Shown here: in pieces, positions 26,308 to 34,712 of the stretch
Layout: each line of letters opens with the position of its first letter
Numbering within the stretch: position 1 is the stretch's first letter
From: Streptomyces sp. AM 4-1-1
Lineage (GTDB): Bacteria > Actinomycetota > Actinomycetes > Streptomycetales > Streptomycetaceae
Length of the DNA: 64,000 nt
Assembly (NCBI RefSeq): GCF_029167625.1
Contig: NZ_CP119145.1
Span: 62,001-126,000, forward strand
Direction of reading: 5' to 3'
The notes under the pieces: generated by a model
The model's input: only the letters and a program-made list of their open reading frames with translations
What the model was told of the DNA's origin: nothing
Database searches by the model: none
Translations under genes and position numbers: made by a program

Positions 26308-27458
26308 CACAGATCCTTCGCGGCGGTCTCGGACAGCTCGAAGGCGCCGGCCAGTTGGCGGCCGCGGGCGGCGACCAGGGCGTGGCGGGAGATCACCACG
26401 GCATCACGCCAAGCGCCCTCCAGGCCGTTGCCCCGGTGGACGGCCGCGGTACCGGCGGCGTCGAACAGCTCCCGGCACACGGCCTCGGCGGCCTCGGCCA
26501 TCTGGCAGCAGGCCGACCGCAGCAGCGCCCGCTCGGCGCCGGGCACCTCCCCGGCCAGAGCAGCGGCCCAGGCGGCTGCGGTCGCACGGTCCAGCAGCGC
26601 GGCCGCGGCGCGCACCCGGCCGTCCGCGCGGGCGAACGCCGCCTGCGCGGACGGCTGTTCGGCGAGCGTGCCGGCCGTGTGCCGGGTGCCGGTGGTGGCG
26701 GCCAGCGCGGTGAACGCCGCCAGCGCCCGCTCGGCGGTCGCCTGCGCCACCGCGGCGATGCACCCGGCCATCAGCCCGTAGAGCGGGTAGCGGAACAGCG
26801 GCACGTCCACGTGCGGCGGGTCCGTCAGCACGACGCTGTGCGCGAGGGGGACGTCGGTGTCACAGGCCACGGTGAACGAGGCACTGCCGCGCAGGCCGAG
26901 CGCGTCCCAGTCCTCCTCGACGGTCACCGCGTCGCGCGGCACCAGCCACCAGCGGGTGACCGGGGTCCCGTCGGCGCCGCGGACGGGGGCGGCGAGCGCG
27001 GTCAGCGTCATCGCGGGCGCGCCTGTGACCAGGGGCCAGCGCCCGCGCAGGCGCACGGCCGTGCCGTGCTGCTCGGTGGTACCGGCGGGCAGGGAGGATC
27101 CGGCGATGACCGGGCGCAGCCCCGCCAGGTCGCGGGCCGCGGCCTCCTCCAGACGGGAGAGGAACGCGCCGGCCGGGGCGTGGATCGCGGCAACCCATCC
27201 GGCGGCCGGGTCGGCGGCGGCCACCTCCCGCACCGCGTCCAGGATCTGCGGCACGGCCCACCCCAGGCCGCCGCAGTGCACGGGCAGCGCGACGCGCGGC
27301 AGCACCGACTCCTCCAGCGCCCGCCACACCCACGGGTGCAGCGTGCCGTGCCGCTCCCCGTGCTCGCGGTGCACGGCAGCCGCCTGGCTGAGCTCTTCCA
27401 CGGCCTGCGCCCCGGCCAAGGCGGGGTGCTCTCGGACAGCGGTCATCACGATATCCAC
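26307..27458 (-). CDS. Acyl-CoA dehydrogenase-like flavoprotein
   Basis: 383 residues from a GTG at 27458; an ATG at 27446 is an alternative and neither has a strong ribosome binding site. Landmarks are VALPVHCGGLGWAVPQILDA, ADPAAGWVAAIHAP, and DALGLRGSASFTV in the beta domain, followed by the helical C-terminal domain. These match acyl-CoA dehydrogenase / group D flavin monooxygenase folds. No catalytic Glu can be placed with certainty, so either acyl-CoA desaturation or hydroxylation is possible. Coupled to the ligase gene, it may act on the acid that the ligase activates. Confidence 0.72.
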   Translation of the reverse strand: MDIVMTAVREHPALAGAQAVEELSQAAAVHREHGERHGTLHPWVWRALEESVLPRVALPVHCGGLGWAVPQILDAVREVAAADPAAGWVAAIHAPAGAFLSRLEEAAARDLAGLRPVIAGSSLPAGTTEQHGTAVRLRGRWPLVTGAPAMTLTALAAPVRGADGTPVTRWWLVPRDAVTVEEDWDALGLRGSASFTVACDTDVPLAHSVVLTDPPHVDVPLFRYPLYGLMAGCIAAVAQATAERALAAFTALAATTGTRHTAGTLAEQPSAQAAFARADGRVRAAAALLDRATAAAWAAALAGEVPGAERALLRSACCQMAEAAEAVCRELFDAAGTAAVHRGNGLEGAWRDAVVISRHALVAARGRQLAGAFELSETAAKDL

Positions 27459-27480
27459 TCACAGTTGAGGAATCGAAGGT

Positions 27481-28449
27481 TCACAGGTGGGCGGGCCAGG
27501 GGGCTTGCGCCGGCCGGTGCCCGTCCGGGGCGGCGAGCAGGTCGCGCAGGGCGACGGCGACCGCGTCGAGCAGGTCCCGCGAGAGCCAGCCCGGTCCGAT
27601 ACCGGCGGCGAGCGCGGCTCCGGCGGTACCGACCAGGTGGCAGGCCAGCGCCGCCGCGTCGGTTGCGGCAAGCGCCTGCGCGAGCAGGCCGGCCGCCACG
27701 CCGGCCAGCACGTCACCGGTCCCGTGACGCGCCAGCCCCGGGTGCCCGGCCGGCACCTGCCAGGCGCGCGCGCCGTCGGTGATCAGGTCCTGGTCCCCCT
27801 TGGCCACCGCCACGGCCCCCGTCTCCTGAGCCAGCGCGGCCAGCTCCGACATCCCGGCCCCCGCGCCGCGACCGCCGACCGGACCGGTCCCGGCGGGCAA
27901 CAGCGCACGGGCCTCGTGCCGGTTGAGGAGCACCACGTCCGCGCCCAGCGCCCGGATACACCGCCGGGCGGCCGGGCCGCCCCCCAGTGACCCGTCGACC
28001 ACCAGCGCCGCGGACCGGTCCTGCCGACGGGCCTCGACCAAGGCGTCCAGCACCTGCCCGGCCTGCGGGCTGCCGCCCAGGCCCGGACCGACCAGCCACA
28101 CCACCCGGCCGCAGGCACCGTCGGCCACCAGCCGCCCGTGCATCCGCGCGGACGCCTCGGCGACCGTACGGACGGCCGCGGCGTCCAGCTCCGGGCCGTC
28201 CGCCTCGATCAGATGCGCCTCCAGCACCGTATGCTGGCCGGCCGGCCCCGGCGGCGCGGCGATCCGCACGCCGTGCACCCCGGTGCGTCTGGCGGCCAGG
28301 CCGGCCAGGAACGGCGGCGCGGCGTAGGCACGCGAGCCGCCGATCACCACCACCAGCCCGCCATCCCCCTTCACTCCGCCGCCGGCCACCGCAGCCGCGC
28401 GCTGCGCGAGCGCCCGCGCGGCTGCGTCGTCCACCGTCACCGCGTCCAC
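27481..28449 (-). CDS. Ribokinase-like / NAD(P)HX-dehydratase-like kinase
   Basis: 322 residues from a GTG with GGGGGAA six bases upstream. VVVIGGSRAYAAPPFLAGLA near the N-terminus, VVWLVGPGLGG, AVAVAKGDQDLI and HGTGDVLAGVAAGLLAQAL fit the YjeF C-terminal (ADP-dependent NAD(P)HX dehydratase) branch of the ribokinase fold. Length matches that domain alone without the epimerase half. It is the first gene of the minus-strand operon and lies 120 bases from the divergent TrpD-like gene. In this context it may phosphorylate a sugar or nucleoside-like intermediate instead of repairing NADHX. Confidence 0.75.
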   Translation of the reverse strand: MDAVTVDDAAARALAQRAAAVAGGGVKGDGGLVVVIGGSRAYAAPPFLAGLAARRTGVHGVRIAAPPGPAGQHTVLEAHLIEADGPELDAAAVRTVAEASARMHGRLVADGACGRVVWLVGPGLGGSPQAGQVLDALVEARRQDRSAALVVDGSLGGGPAARRCIRALGADVVLLNRHEARALLPAGTGPVGGRGAGAGMSELAALAQETGAVAVAKGDQDLITDGARAWQVPAGHPGLARHGTGDVLAGVAAGLLAQALAATDAAALACHLVGTAGAALAAGIGPGWLSRDLLDAVAVALRDLLAAPDGHRPAQAPWPAHL

Positions 28450-28568
28450 AGCCGTTCCCCCGTCCCGCGGAACGGCAGGTGCGCACGCCCGCAACTGGCT
28501 AGGCTCGAACTCCGAAGCAGACCGGCCCGGCTCGGCGATCGCCGGCGGGCCGCACCGAGGGGAACCCT

Positions 28569-29645
28569 GTGACCGCACCCGCCGTCCGCACCTGGCCACA
28601 GCTCCTCGCCGCGCTCCTGCGCCGCGAGGACCTGACCGCGGACGACACCCGATGGGCCATGGGCGAAGTCATGAGCGACGCCCACACGCCCGCGGCCTTC
28701 GCCGGCTTCCTCGTCGCGCTGCGCGCCAAGGGCGAGACCGCAGCCGAGATCTCCGGACTGCTCGACGCCCTCATGGACCGGGTCGTACCGCTGCCCGTCG
28801 ACGGCCGCGACGTCGTCGACATCGTCGGCACCGGCGGCGACGGCGCCCACACGGTGAACATCTCCACCATGGCGGCGATCGTCACGGCCGCCGCCGGGGC
28901 GAGCGTGGTGAAGAACGGCGGACGCTCGGTCTCCAGCAAGAGCGGCTCCGCCGACGTCCTGGAAGCCCTCGGCATCCCGCTGTACCTCAGCCCCGAGCAG
29001 GTCGCCCGGTGCGTCACCGACCTGGGCATCGGCTTCACCTTCGCCCCGGCCTTCCACCAGGGCCTCAAGCACGCCTCCCCCGTCAGGCGCACCCTGGGCG
29101 TGCCCACCGCGATCAACTACCTGGCCCCGCTGACCAACCCCGCCCGCCCCGGCGCCGCCCTGGTCGGCTGCTCCAACCTGCAACTCGCCCCCGTCCTGGC
29201 CTGCGTGCTGGCCGACCGCGGCGCGAAGGCCCTGGTGGTCCGCGGCCACGACGGCCTGGACGAGATCACCACCGCCGCCCCCACCGAGGTATGGACCACC
29301 GGCGAGCACGGCAGCGTACGCACGACCACCATCGACACCCTCCGCTTCGGCCTGGCCCGCCCCCGGCCGGACGCGCTGCGCGGCGGAGACGCCGCCTACA
29401 ACGCGTCGGCCGTGCACACCATGCTCAGCGGCGCTCCCGGCGGGGCCCGCGACGCCGTCCTCGCCAACGCCGCCGGCGCCCTGGCCACCCACAGCGGCGC
29501 CCTCCACGGCGCGCAGGCGGCGCCGTTCGAGGACGCCTTCGCCGACGGCCTGGCCCGGGCCCGCGCCGCGGTGGACAGCGGCGCCGCCGCCGACCTGCTC
29601 GACCGCTGGGTCAAGCTCGCCTCCGCGCTGGCCGAACCCAGCTAG
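28569..29645 (+). CDS. Anthranilate phosphoribosyltransferase-like (TrpD-like) protein
   Basis: 358 residues from a GTG with GGGGAA just upstream. PRPP-binding motifs are clear: VDIVGTGGDGAHTVNISTMA (GTGGD), ASVVKNGGRSVSSKSGSADV, and ALVGCSNLQLAPVLACVLA followed by ALVVRGHDGLDEITTA. TrpD joins anthranilate to phosphoribosyl pyrophosphate. No other trp gene is nearby, so this copy probably serves a specialised pathway, attaching ribose phosphate to an aromatic or heterocyclic amine. It is divergent from the operon headed by the kinase-like gene. Confidence 0.85.
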   Translation: MTAPAVRTWPQLLAALLRREDLTADDTRWAMGEVMSDAHTPAAFAGFLVALRAKGETAAEISGLLDALMDRVVPLPVDGRDVVDIVGTGGDGAHTVNISTMAAIVTAAAGASVVKNGGRSVSSKSGSADVLEALGIPLYLSPEQVARCVTDLGIGFTFAPAFHQGLKHASPVRRTLGVPTAINYLAPLTNPARPGAALVGCSNLQLAPVLACVLADRGAKALVVRGHDGLDEITTAAPTEVWTTGEHGSVRTTTIDTLRFGLARPRPDALRGGDAAYNASAVHTMLSGAPGGARDAVLANAAGALATHSGALHGAQAAPFEDAFADGLARARAAVDSGAAADLLDRWVKLASALAEPS

Positions 29646-29653
29646 TCCCCAGT

Positions 29654-30523
29654 TCACCGCCCCGACCCGTCGTTCAGCAGCGGCGCCCGGCGCGACCAGT
29701 CCCTGACCGCCGCCCACCGCTGCGGCGTCTGCGGAACGGCGATGTCCCGGACCAGCGCCGCGAACGCCTCGCCCCGCCATCCCGGCACCCGCCTGGCACC
29801 CGGCGGAGCCGGAGGACACCCCGGGTAGGCCGACCGCACCGCCGCAAGCGGCGTCTCGATCACCGACGAGCCGCCGGGGCCGCTGGCCCATGCGGACGCC
29901 ACCAGCTCGGCCCGCTCCTGCCAGGTCAGGAACACCGCGAGCTCGCGCACCACGTCCAGCGGGTCGTCGCTGGTGTGCACCATCGTCAGCAGCCGGTTCG
30001 GGCTGCCCGCCACCGACCGCAGCGAGTCCCGCGGCCGGCCCGCCGGGTCGTTGCCGCCCTTCAACCGCGTCAACCGTACGGCCGGGTCGCCCTGCGGATG
30101 GCGGTAGAGCACCAGCAGTCCGGGCCCCAGCGCCGCCACGGCGTCCAGCAGCAGCAGCCGCTCGGCCGTCGCCCGCGTCAACTGCCACCACCACAACGCC
30201 CGCACCCCGCCCCGGTCCAGACGCACCGCGCACGCGCCGACCGGAACAAAGCGAGCGCCGGCGACCCGCTCGATCACCTCCCCCGCAGCCCCGGCCGCGG
30301 CGACATCCGGCCGCAGCCACAGCAGCCCAGTCTCGCAAGCGAACCGCAGCGCCTCATCCGGCCCGAGCACCCCGACCAGCGTCGCCCAGCCCTCACGCAC
30401 CAGCGGATCCGCGCCGTAGCGCACCGCCTTCTCCGGCTCCCCCGTGAGCTGATCGACCGGGGGCACCGGCATATCGCCCCACATGGCGGCCTCGTCGGCC
30501 TTCTCCTCCGCATGCGCAGTCAA
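29654..30523 (-). CDS. Nucleoside-diphosphate-kinase-like domain protein
   Basis: 289 residues. The middle resembles NDP kinase: TGLLWLRPDVAAAGAAGEVI parallels the family's LVLIKPDAVxRGLxGEI, LKGGNDPAGRPRDSLRSVAG parallels the GPTDPxxAxPGTIRGD loop, and LLTMVHTSDDPLDVVRELAVF parallels the active-site NVIHGSDSxExAxREIxxF. The catalytic His (in VHTSDD) is kept. N- and C-terminal extensions of about 60 and 80 residues are unassigned. CGTGAA repeats about 85-130 bases upstream match those before the regulator. A decayed homologue lies at 36262-36600. Confidence 0.62.
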   Translation of the reverse strand: MTAHAEEKADEAAMWGDMPVPPVDQLTGEPEKAVRYGADPLVREGWATLVGVLGPDEALRFACETGLLWLRPDVAAAGAAGEVIERVAGARFVPVGACAVRLDRGGVRALWWWQLTRATAERLLLLDAVAALGPGLLVLYRHPQGDPAVRLTRLKGGNDPAGRPRDSLRSVAGSPNRLLTMVHTSDDPLDVVRELAVFLTWQERAELVASAWASGPGGSSVIETPLAAVRSAYPGCPPAPPGARRVPGWRGEAFAALVRDIAVPQTPQRWAAVRDWSRRAPLLNDGSGR

Positions 30524-30607
30524 TTCAACGCCCTCCCGGCCGGATCCTGCTTTTCCTCAAGCAGGACCAGCACACCGTGGCCCCGGCCGCCAGCCCAGTC
30601 GCCAGCG

Positions 30608-30653
30608 GCGTGAAGAGCGTGAAATTCTCAGCGAAAGCGTGAAACCCCGTGAA
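30608..30653. promoter_or_regulatory. CGTGAA direct-repeat operator candidates
   Basis: On the plus strand, GCGTGAAGAGCGTGAA at 30608-30623 (half-sites 9 apart) and GCGTGAAACCCCGTGAA at 30637-30653 (half-sites 10 apart). The second differs from the site at 19695-19710 by one inserted C. It lies upstream of the minus-strand NDP-kinase-like gene (start 30523). Confidence 0.6.
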
Positions 30654-30721
30654 TTCGCGCGCCTTGCCCGTACCGGGCATACGTTAAGTCGGCTCACGGG
30701 AGGTGCATGCCTGGTCGCTCG

Positions 30722-31340
30722 TCACTGATGGCTCGCGGTCACGCGCTCGATGTACTCCTCCAACGGGTCGAACCCCCAGGCAGCACGCAACTCGTCGACG
30801 GCGTCGGGCTCTTGCACAGGGTGCGGGACCAGCGCCCCGTCCGGCCCAGGGATCAGCTGTGTGCCGAAAATCTGGGGAAGCCCCTGAGCCACGAGTACCC
30901 GGTCCTCCAGGAGCGCGCCGTGCCGTGGGGCGGCGTCGCCAGCGGTCACGCTGGCCGCGAGCAGGTCCAGGCACGCCTGTTGGAAGCCGGCATCCCGGTC
31001 GGCGTGTGGGCGATCAGCCACGCTGCCGAAGCCGCCCGCAGGCCGACCAGCGCATCTCCGGGCCAGCCGTGGATCGCGATGATATCGCGCAGCCGCGCCG
31101 TGTTGGCCTCGTCGATGCGGGCGACCGCATCGCTCCAGTCAGCGGAGCGCAGGGCTGGCAGCAGCGTGCGGAGGGCCTGATCGGTTTCCTGGCGTTGCAG
31201 GAGTTCGGCGGCCAGGTTGTCGTCGCGGGCCGGCGGATGTCGCAGTGCGGCGGCAGACTCGATGTCGTCGGACAGTGCGCGGCCCATCACCAGGGTGTCG
31301 CTCGGGATCTCGAGGTCCAGCAGGTCTGCGGCGGACACCC
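30722..31340 (-). pseudogene. DUF6624-like protein, frameshifted
   Basis: Two minus-strand frames together give one protein. The first is AAELLQRQETDQALRTLLPA ... IIAIHGWPGDALVGLRAASA, ending near AAWLI at about 31010. The second continues HADRDAGFQQACLDLLAASV ... GDAAPRHGALLEDRVLVAQG, LPQIFGTQ, to a stop at 30722. This is the pattern of the DUF6624 family (function unknown). A single indel near 31010 breaks it. It shares its frame with the end of the upstream NUDIX domain, so the two were adjacent or fused. Confidence 0.55.
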
Positions 31341-31706
31341 GGTGGACGGCGTGTTCGGTTCGGCGACGGGGTGAAGGAGGCGGTCGGCCACGCCGATGAA
31401 GATGTGGTCGCGGTGGAGGTGACGGTGCGGGCAGCGGCTGTCCGCCGCAGCGGGGATCTCCGCGACGTGCCAGGCCGTCGGCGCGACCGGGTACGGGTAG
31501 CCAGCAGGCGGCAACGGGGCCAGGAGCCGAGCCTCCTCCCGCGCCTCTCGAACGGCCGTCTGTTGCGGTCCTTCGCCGTGTTCGACGTGTCCGCCGGCGG
31601 CGAGTTGGCCGCCGACCCGCGAACGGGAGATCAGGCAGAACCTCCAGCTCGTCCCGAACCGGGCGAAGAGGAAGACGGACGCTGTCTCGTGCTCTACGTC
31701 GCTCAC
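31340..31706 (-). pseudogene. NUDIX hydrolase, frameshifted near its end
   Basis: A GTG at 31706 starts VSDVEHETASVFLFARFG. The NUDIX box reads GHVEHGEGPQQTAVREAREE then ARL, where the usual Gly of EExGU is Arg. The frame loses sense after IGVADRLLHPVAE at about 31365; another frame continues EHAVHRVSAADLLDLEIPSD, the expected C-terminus. One indel separates the two. An intact relative would be about 150-160 residues. Confidence 0.6.
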
Positions 31707-31779
31707 TCGTCCGATTGTGTGCGCAGGAGAGCTGATCCGCTGCGACTTGCGGCAGCCTTCACCTTCCTGGGCTGACGCT

Positions 31780-32028
31780 GGGGACTTGCACCCAGGCGGA
31801 CCTGGAACGGTGGATGGCTGGCCCCACGGCGAGCTATCGCGACGAGACAGGCCACTTCGTCCGCTGGTCGGTACAGCACAGGCATGCCCGTGGCCTGACC
31901 TACAGCACCGTCCGCTGGACAGGCCCACTCGGCACAATCGACAGCGAGAAGCGCTGGGCCGACGCCCGACGCCTCCTCCACGACGACGCCCTGCCCACCC
32001 CGGTCTTCCGCAGCCAGGTGATCGCTAG
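31780..32028 (+). pseudogene. Fragment of a recombinase-like gene (copy of part of the 48-50 kb gene)
   Basis: About 80 codons read QADLERWMAGPTASYRDETG, HFVRWSVQHRHARG and RWADARRLLHDDALPTPVFR. The protein read on the minus strand at 48153-50159 has QTDLERWMTGDDARLRQEAG, HFVRWALSQKIARD and RWGTARRLLHDDTLKPEGRL. The two are clearly homologous. Here only this central piece remains, on the plus strand, next to an inverted zinc-ribbon piece of the same gene type. Confidence 0.65.
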
Positions 32029-32640
32029 ATCGGGCGGTCGACCTGGACCAGGCGCTCACGGAGCCGGTCGAGTTCGGGCGCGATGGTGCCGTCGTCGGCG
32101 GCGAAGACCTTGCGCAGGCGGGCGGCAAGACTGCACCGGGTGCAGGGCGCGGTCGTCAGCTGCCACGTCGTGTTGCAGATGCGGCACCGTTTCCAGAAGT
32201 CCGGTTCGGGGTTGACGCAGCGGGCGCACAGCGGCTTCTTGAGTGTCCCGCCGCGGACAAGGCTGTTGTCACCGCACCCGGAGCAGACGATCCAGTGCCC
32301 CTTGCACAGGTCGCACAGCGGCTTTCCCGTAGCGCGGGAGATGGGTTCCCGGGCCAGTACGTCCACAGATGGCGCACGTGCGCTCGGGGCGCGTCCGGCA
32401 TTGCAGGCAGACCGGGCCCGGTCTCGGTGCGCCCGTAGACGCGGCGTCGGTTGCCGCACTCGACGCAGACTTGCCGGTTCCGTTGGTCACCGGCCCAACA
32501 GGGCTGACAGAGGCCGTCACCGTTCTCGTCCCGGAAGTGGATGGGCTTCGTCTTCTCGCAGCGAGAGCAGACGGAACCCTGTGGCTTCGCGGCGCAGTAC
32601 CCGCACACGCGTAGAGCGCCGGGAGTTTGCCGCATGGGCG
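32028..32640 (-). pseudogene. Zinc-ribbon repeat protein remnant
   Basis: Minus-strand reading gives a series of Cys-x2-Cys knuckles spread over three frames: VCGYCAAKPQGSVCSRCEKT, CQPCWAGDQRNRQVCVECGN, then CLQCRTRPERTCAICG, then CDLCKGHWIVCSGCGDNSLV and CRICNTTWQLTTAPCTRC, followed by LRKVFAADDGTIAPELDRLR. The same order is seen in the 48-50 kb gene (ILADGAGSIPPKLQSLHDAL). At least two frameshifts are present. It is inverted relative to its partner fragment at 31780-32028. Confidence 0.62.
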
Positions 32641-32718
32641 TCCTGCTGCCCCATCGGTAGGGTTACGTATTCGCGGCGCCCCGAAGGGCTTCGCTCTCAC
32701 CACGACGAGGAGCATGTG

Positions 32719-33507
32719 ATGAGTCAGCAAGACACGTTCGATGCGGCAGTATTACGGACGGATGCTCCGCATTCCGCGCGGGTGTGGAACTACTGGATCG
32801 GCGGCAAGGACTACTACGAGGTCGACCGCCGTCTCGGCGACGACGTCATAGCCGTGTACCCGCAGGCACAGGAACTGGCGCGCGCTTCCCGAGGCTTCCA
32901 GACGCGCGCGGTGCGCCACCTGGCGGCGGAAGCCGGAATCGGTCAGTTCCTCGACATCGGTACGGGGCTGCCGGTCGCCGGCAGCACCCACGAAGTGGCA
33001 CAGGCCAGTAATCCGGCTGCGCGCATCGCGTACGTGGACAACGATCCGTTGGTTCTGGCACACGCACGGGCGCTGCTGACGAGCACCCCGCAGGGACGAA
33101 CGCAGTATATCGCCCAGAATTTCATGGATACGGAGCAGGTGCTCCGTGAGGCTCGCGAGACGCTCGATCTGTCGCAGCCGGTGGCGGTGATGGTGCTGTC
33201 CACGCTGGGACACGTCGAACCGGCAGCAGGCGTCGACCTGCTGCGCCGGTACATGGCGCCGCTGGTGTCCGGAAGCTATCTGGTGCTCTGCGACACGATC
33301 TCGACACCGGCCACGGTGGCGGCGCAGGAGGCGTACGCGGCAGGAGACACCCCGGCGTACTGGGTGCGGCACCGGGACGAGATCACGGCGAGCGCGGAGG
33401 GCATGGAGATGGTCGAGCCCGGGTTCGGGCCGGTCTCTCTGTGGCGGCCGGAAGCAAGCGGTGCGACGGCGGTGGACCAGTGGGGGTTCGTCGCCCGCAA
33501 ACCGTAG
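32719..33507 (+). CDS. SAM-dependent methyltransferase, DUF574 (SAV2177-like) family
   Basis: 262 residues from an ATG seven bases after GAGGAG. The N-terminal signature HSARVWNYWIGGKDYYEVDR and FLDIGTGLPVAGSTHEVAQA, then IAYVDNDPLVLAHARALL, are characteristic of the DUF574 family, abundant in Streptomyces. A Rossmann-like SAM-binding fold is present; substrates of the family are mostly unknown. It stands alone on the plus strand, and nothing nearby suggests a partner. Confidence 0.9.
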   Translation: MSQQDTFDAAVLRTDAPHSARVWNYWIGGKDYYEVDRRLGDDVIAVYPQAQELARASRGFQTRAVRHLAAEAGIGQFLDIGTGLPVAGSTHEVAQASNPAARIAYVDNDPLVLAHARALLTSTPQGRTQYIAQNFMDTEQVLREARETLDLSQPVAVMVLSTLGHVEPAAGVDLLRRYMAPLVSGSYLVLCDTISTPATVAAQEAYAAGDTPAYWVRHRDEITASAEGMEMVEPGFGPVSLWRPEASGATAVDQWGFVARKP

Positions 33508-33799
33508 ACGGCAGACTCCCCCGCGGAGCGACGCGGCGAGCAGCCGTTGCGTGGCATCGCCGGTGCCGGTCGTCTCCGCGGGGCGCGTGCAGCGCCTGGA
33601 TGGATGTGCTCTCGGCAATGCAGGCCCCGCCCGTAGGTGAGAAGCCCACGGGGGAAGGGGCTTTGGCGGGCCTTCACACAAGGCGGGAAACCGCCAGCTG
33701 CCGTAGCGTGTCTGAGTCGCGCACCCCACATCCATCGTTGTGAACCGGGGTGCGAGAGGATCGGAGTGTCTTGTTCGCTCACTGGTCTATGAGGTGGTC

Positions 33800-34225
33800 G
33801 TGATCGACGATGCACACATCTTGGAGCTCTTCCGATTCGCTGACGGCGTGCAGAGCGTGACCCTCCGGGTCGCGTGTGATGTACCGATCGTGACAGGGGA
33901 AGAGAGGTACTACGCGGCCGAGATCGTGTTGGAGAGCGGCTTCGTCAACGGCACTGTCGGACTGCACGTTTCAGACGGGGATCTGGATGCATGGGGCCGT
34001 TGTCTCGATGCTCTTGAGGCCGAGGAGGGAGCCGAGTGGCCACCCGGCGGCCGTAGTGCGTGGTTGTCTGTGCTTCCCGAGGATCCGGTGGAGGTGACTG
34101 TGCACGACTCGCCATCGACGCAGATTGCAGTGCAGGTACCCGTGGACGTGGCGTCCGGGTGGCTGGAGGAGAACCGGCTCCGGCTTGAGCACGTGCGTAA
34201 GGCGGTCGCGCAAAAGACGACCTGA
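33800..34225 (+). CDS. DUF5959-like protein
   Basis: About 141 residues if started at the GTG at 33800, preceded by GAGG at five bases. A GTG at 33740 in frame would add 20 residues without a ribosome binding site. Features: LELFRFADGVQSVTLRVACD, YYAAEIVLESGFVNGTVGLH, DLDAWGRCLDALEAEEGAEW. These match my recollection of the DUF5959 family of small beta-rich actinobacterial proteins of unknown function. No partner genes. Confidence 0.6.
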   Translation: MIDDAHILELFRFADGVQSVTLRVACDVPIVTGEERYYAAEIVLESGFVNGTVGLHVSDGDLDAWGRCLDALEAEEGAEWPPGGRSAWLSVLPEDPVEVTVHDSPSTQIAVQVPVDVASGWLEENRLRLEHVRKAVAQKTT

Positions 34226-34712
34226 TGATCTGACGCGATGACCTGGTCTTGCGATGTCTGGCGTGATCACGGCGTCGAAGCCGTCCTGGACAGCCCCGTT
34301 CACGGGGCTGGGCCCGCGTCTCTTCGGCAAGCTGGTGCCTGCGCCGCGCCCCGAGGGCGCGGATGGGACGCCGGGAGCATCAACAAGGTGGCGGCGGCCG
34401 TCGAGGTGCTGCTGCCCAGAGCCGACCGGGGTGCTTGATGGCGTAGGCGGAGCCCGCATGCAGACGAATATGCCTCCTTCGGTGTCAGACCATGGCCATG
34501 GCGGGTGGGCCCTGCGCGCGAGCTGGGCGTTTCATCCATGCAGCTTCGCCCGCAAAGGGAAGGGTGACGGCACCCGGACGGGCTCCGCCTGCCATGGTGC
34601 GGGGCCGGGCGCGACCAACGGGCGCGGCGTGGCCGTGGCTGGTCCAAGCGGGGACGGGGCAGCGTTCGGTGAAGCGGGCGGGTGCCGTTCTCGGTCAGGC
34701 TGGTGTGGCGGA
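34226..34712. other. Intergenic stretch without recognisable content
   Basis: High-G+C frames are open on both strands but none shows a family signature, ribosome binding site or conserved motif. It may be eroded transposase sequence, but I cannot support that. Confidence 0.4.

Noticed and set aside
28652..30613. 653-codon plus-strand frame overlapping the TrpD-like gene and the region beyond
   Set aside because: Arg/Pro-rich shadow running across two genes on opposite strands; no start signal.
30755..30785. GGGTCGAACCCCC resembling a tRNA T-loop
   Set aside because: It falls inside the DUF6624 coding sequence and no acceptor or anticodon stems can be formed around it.
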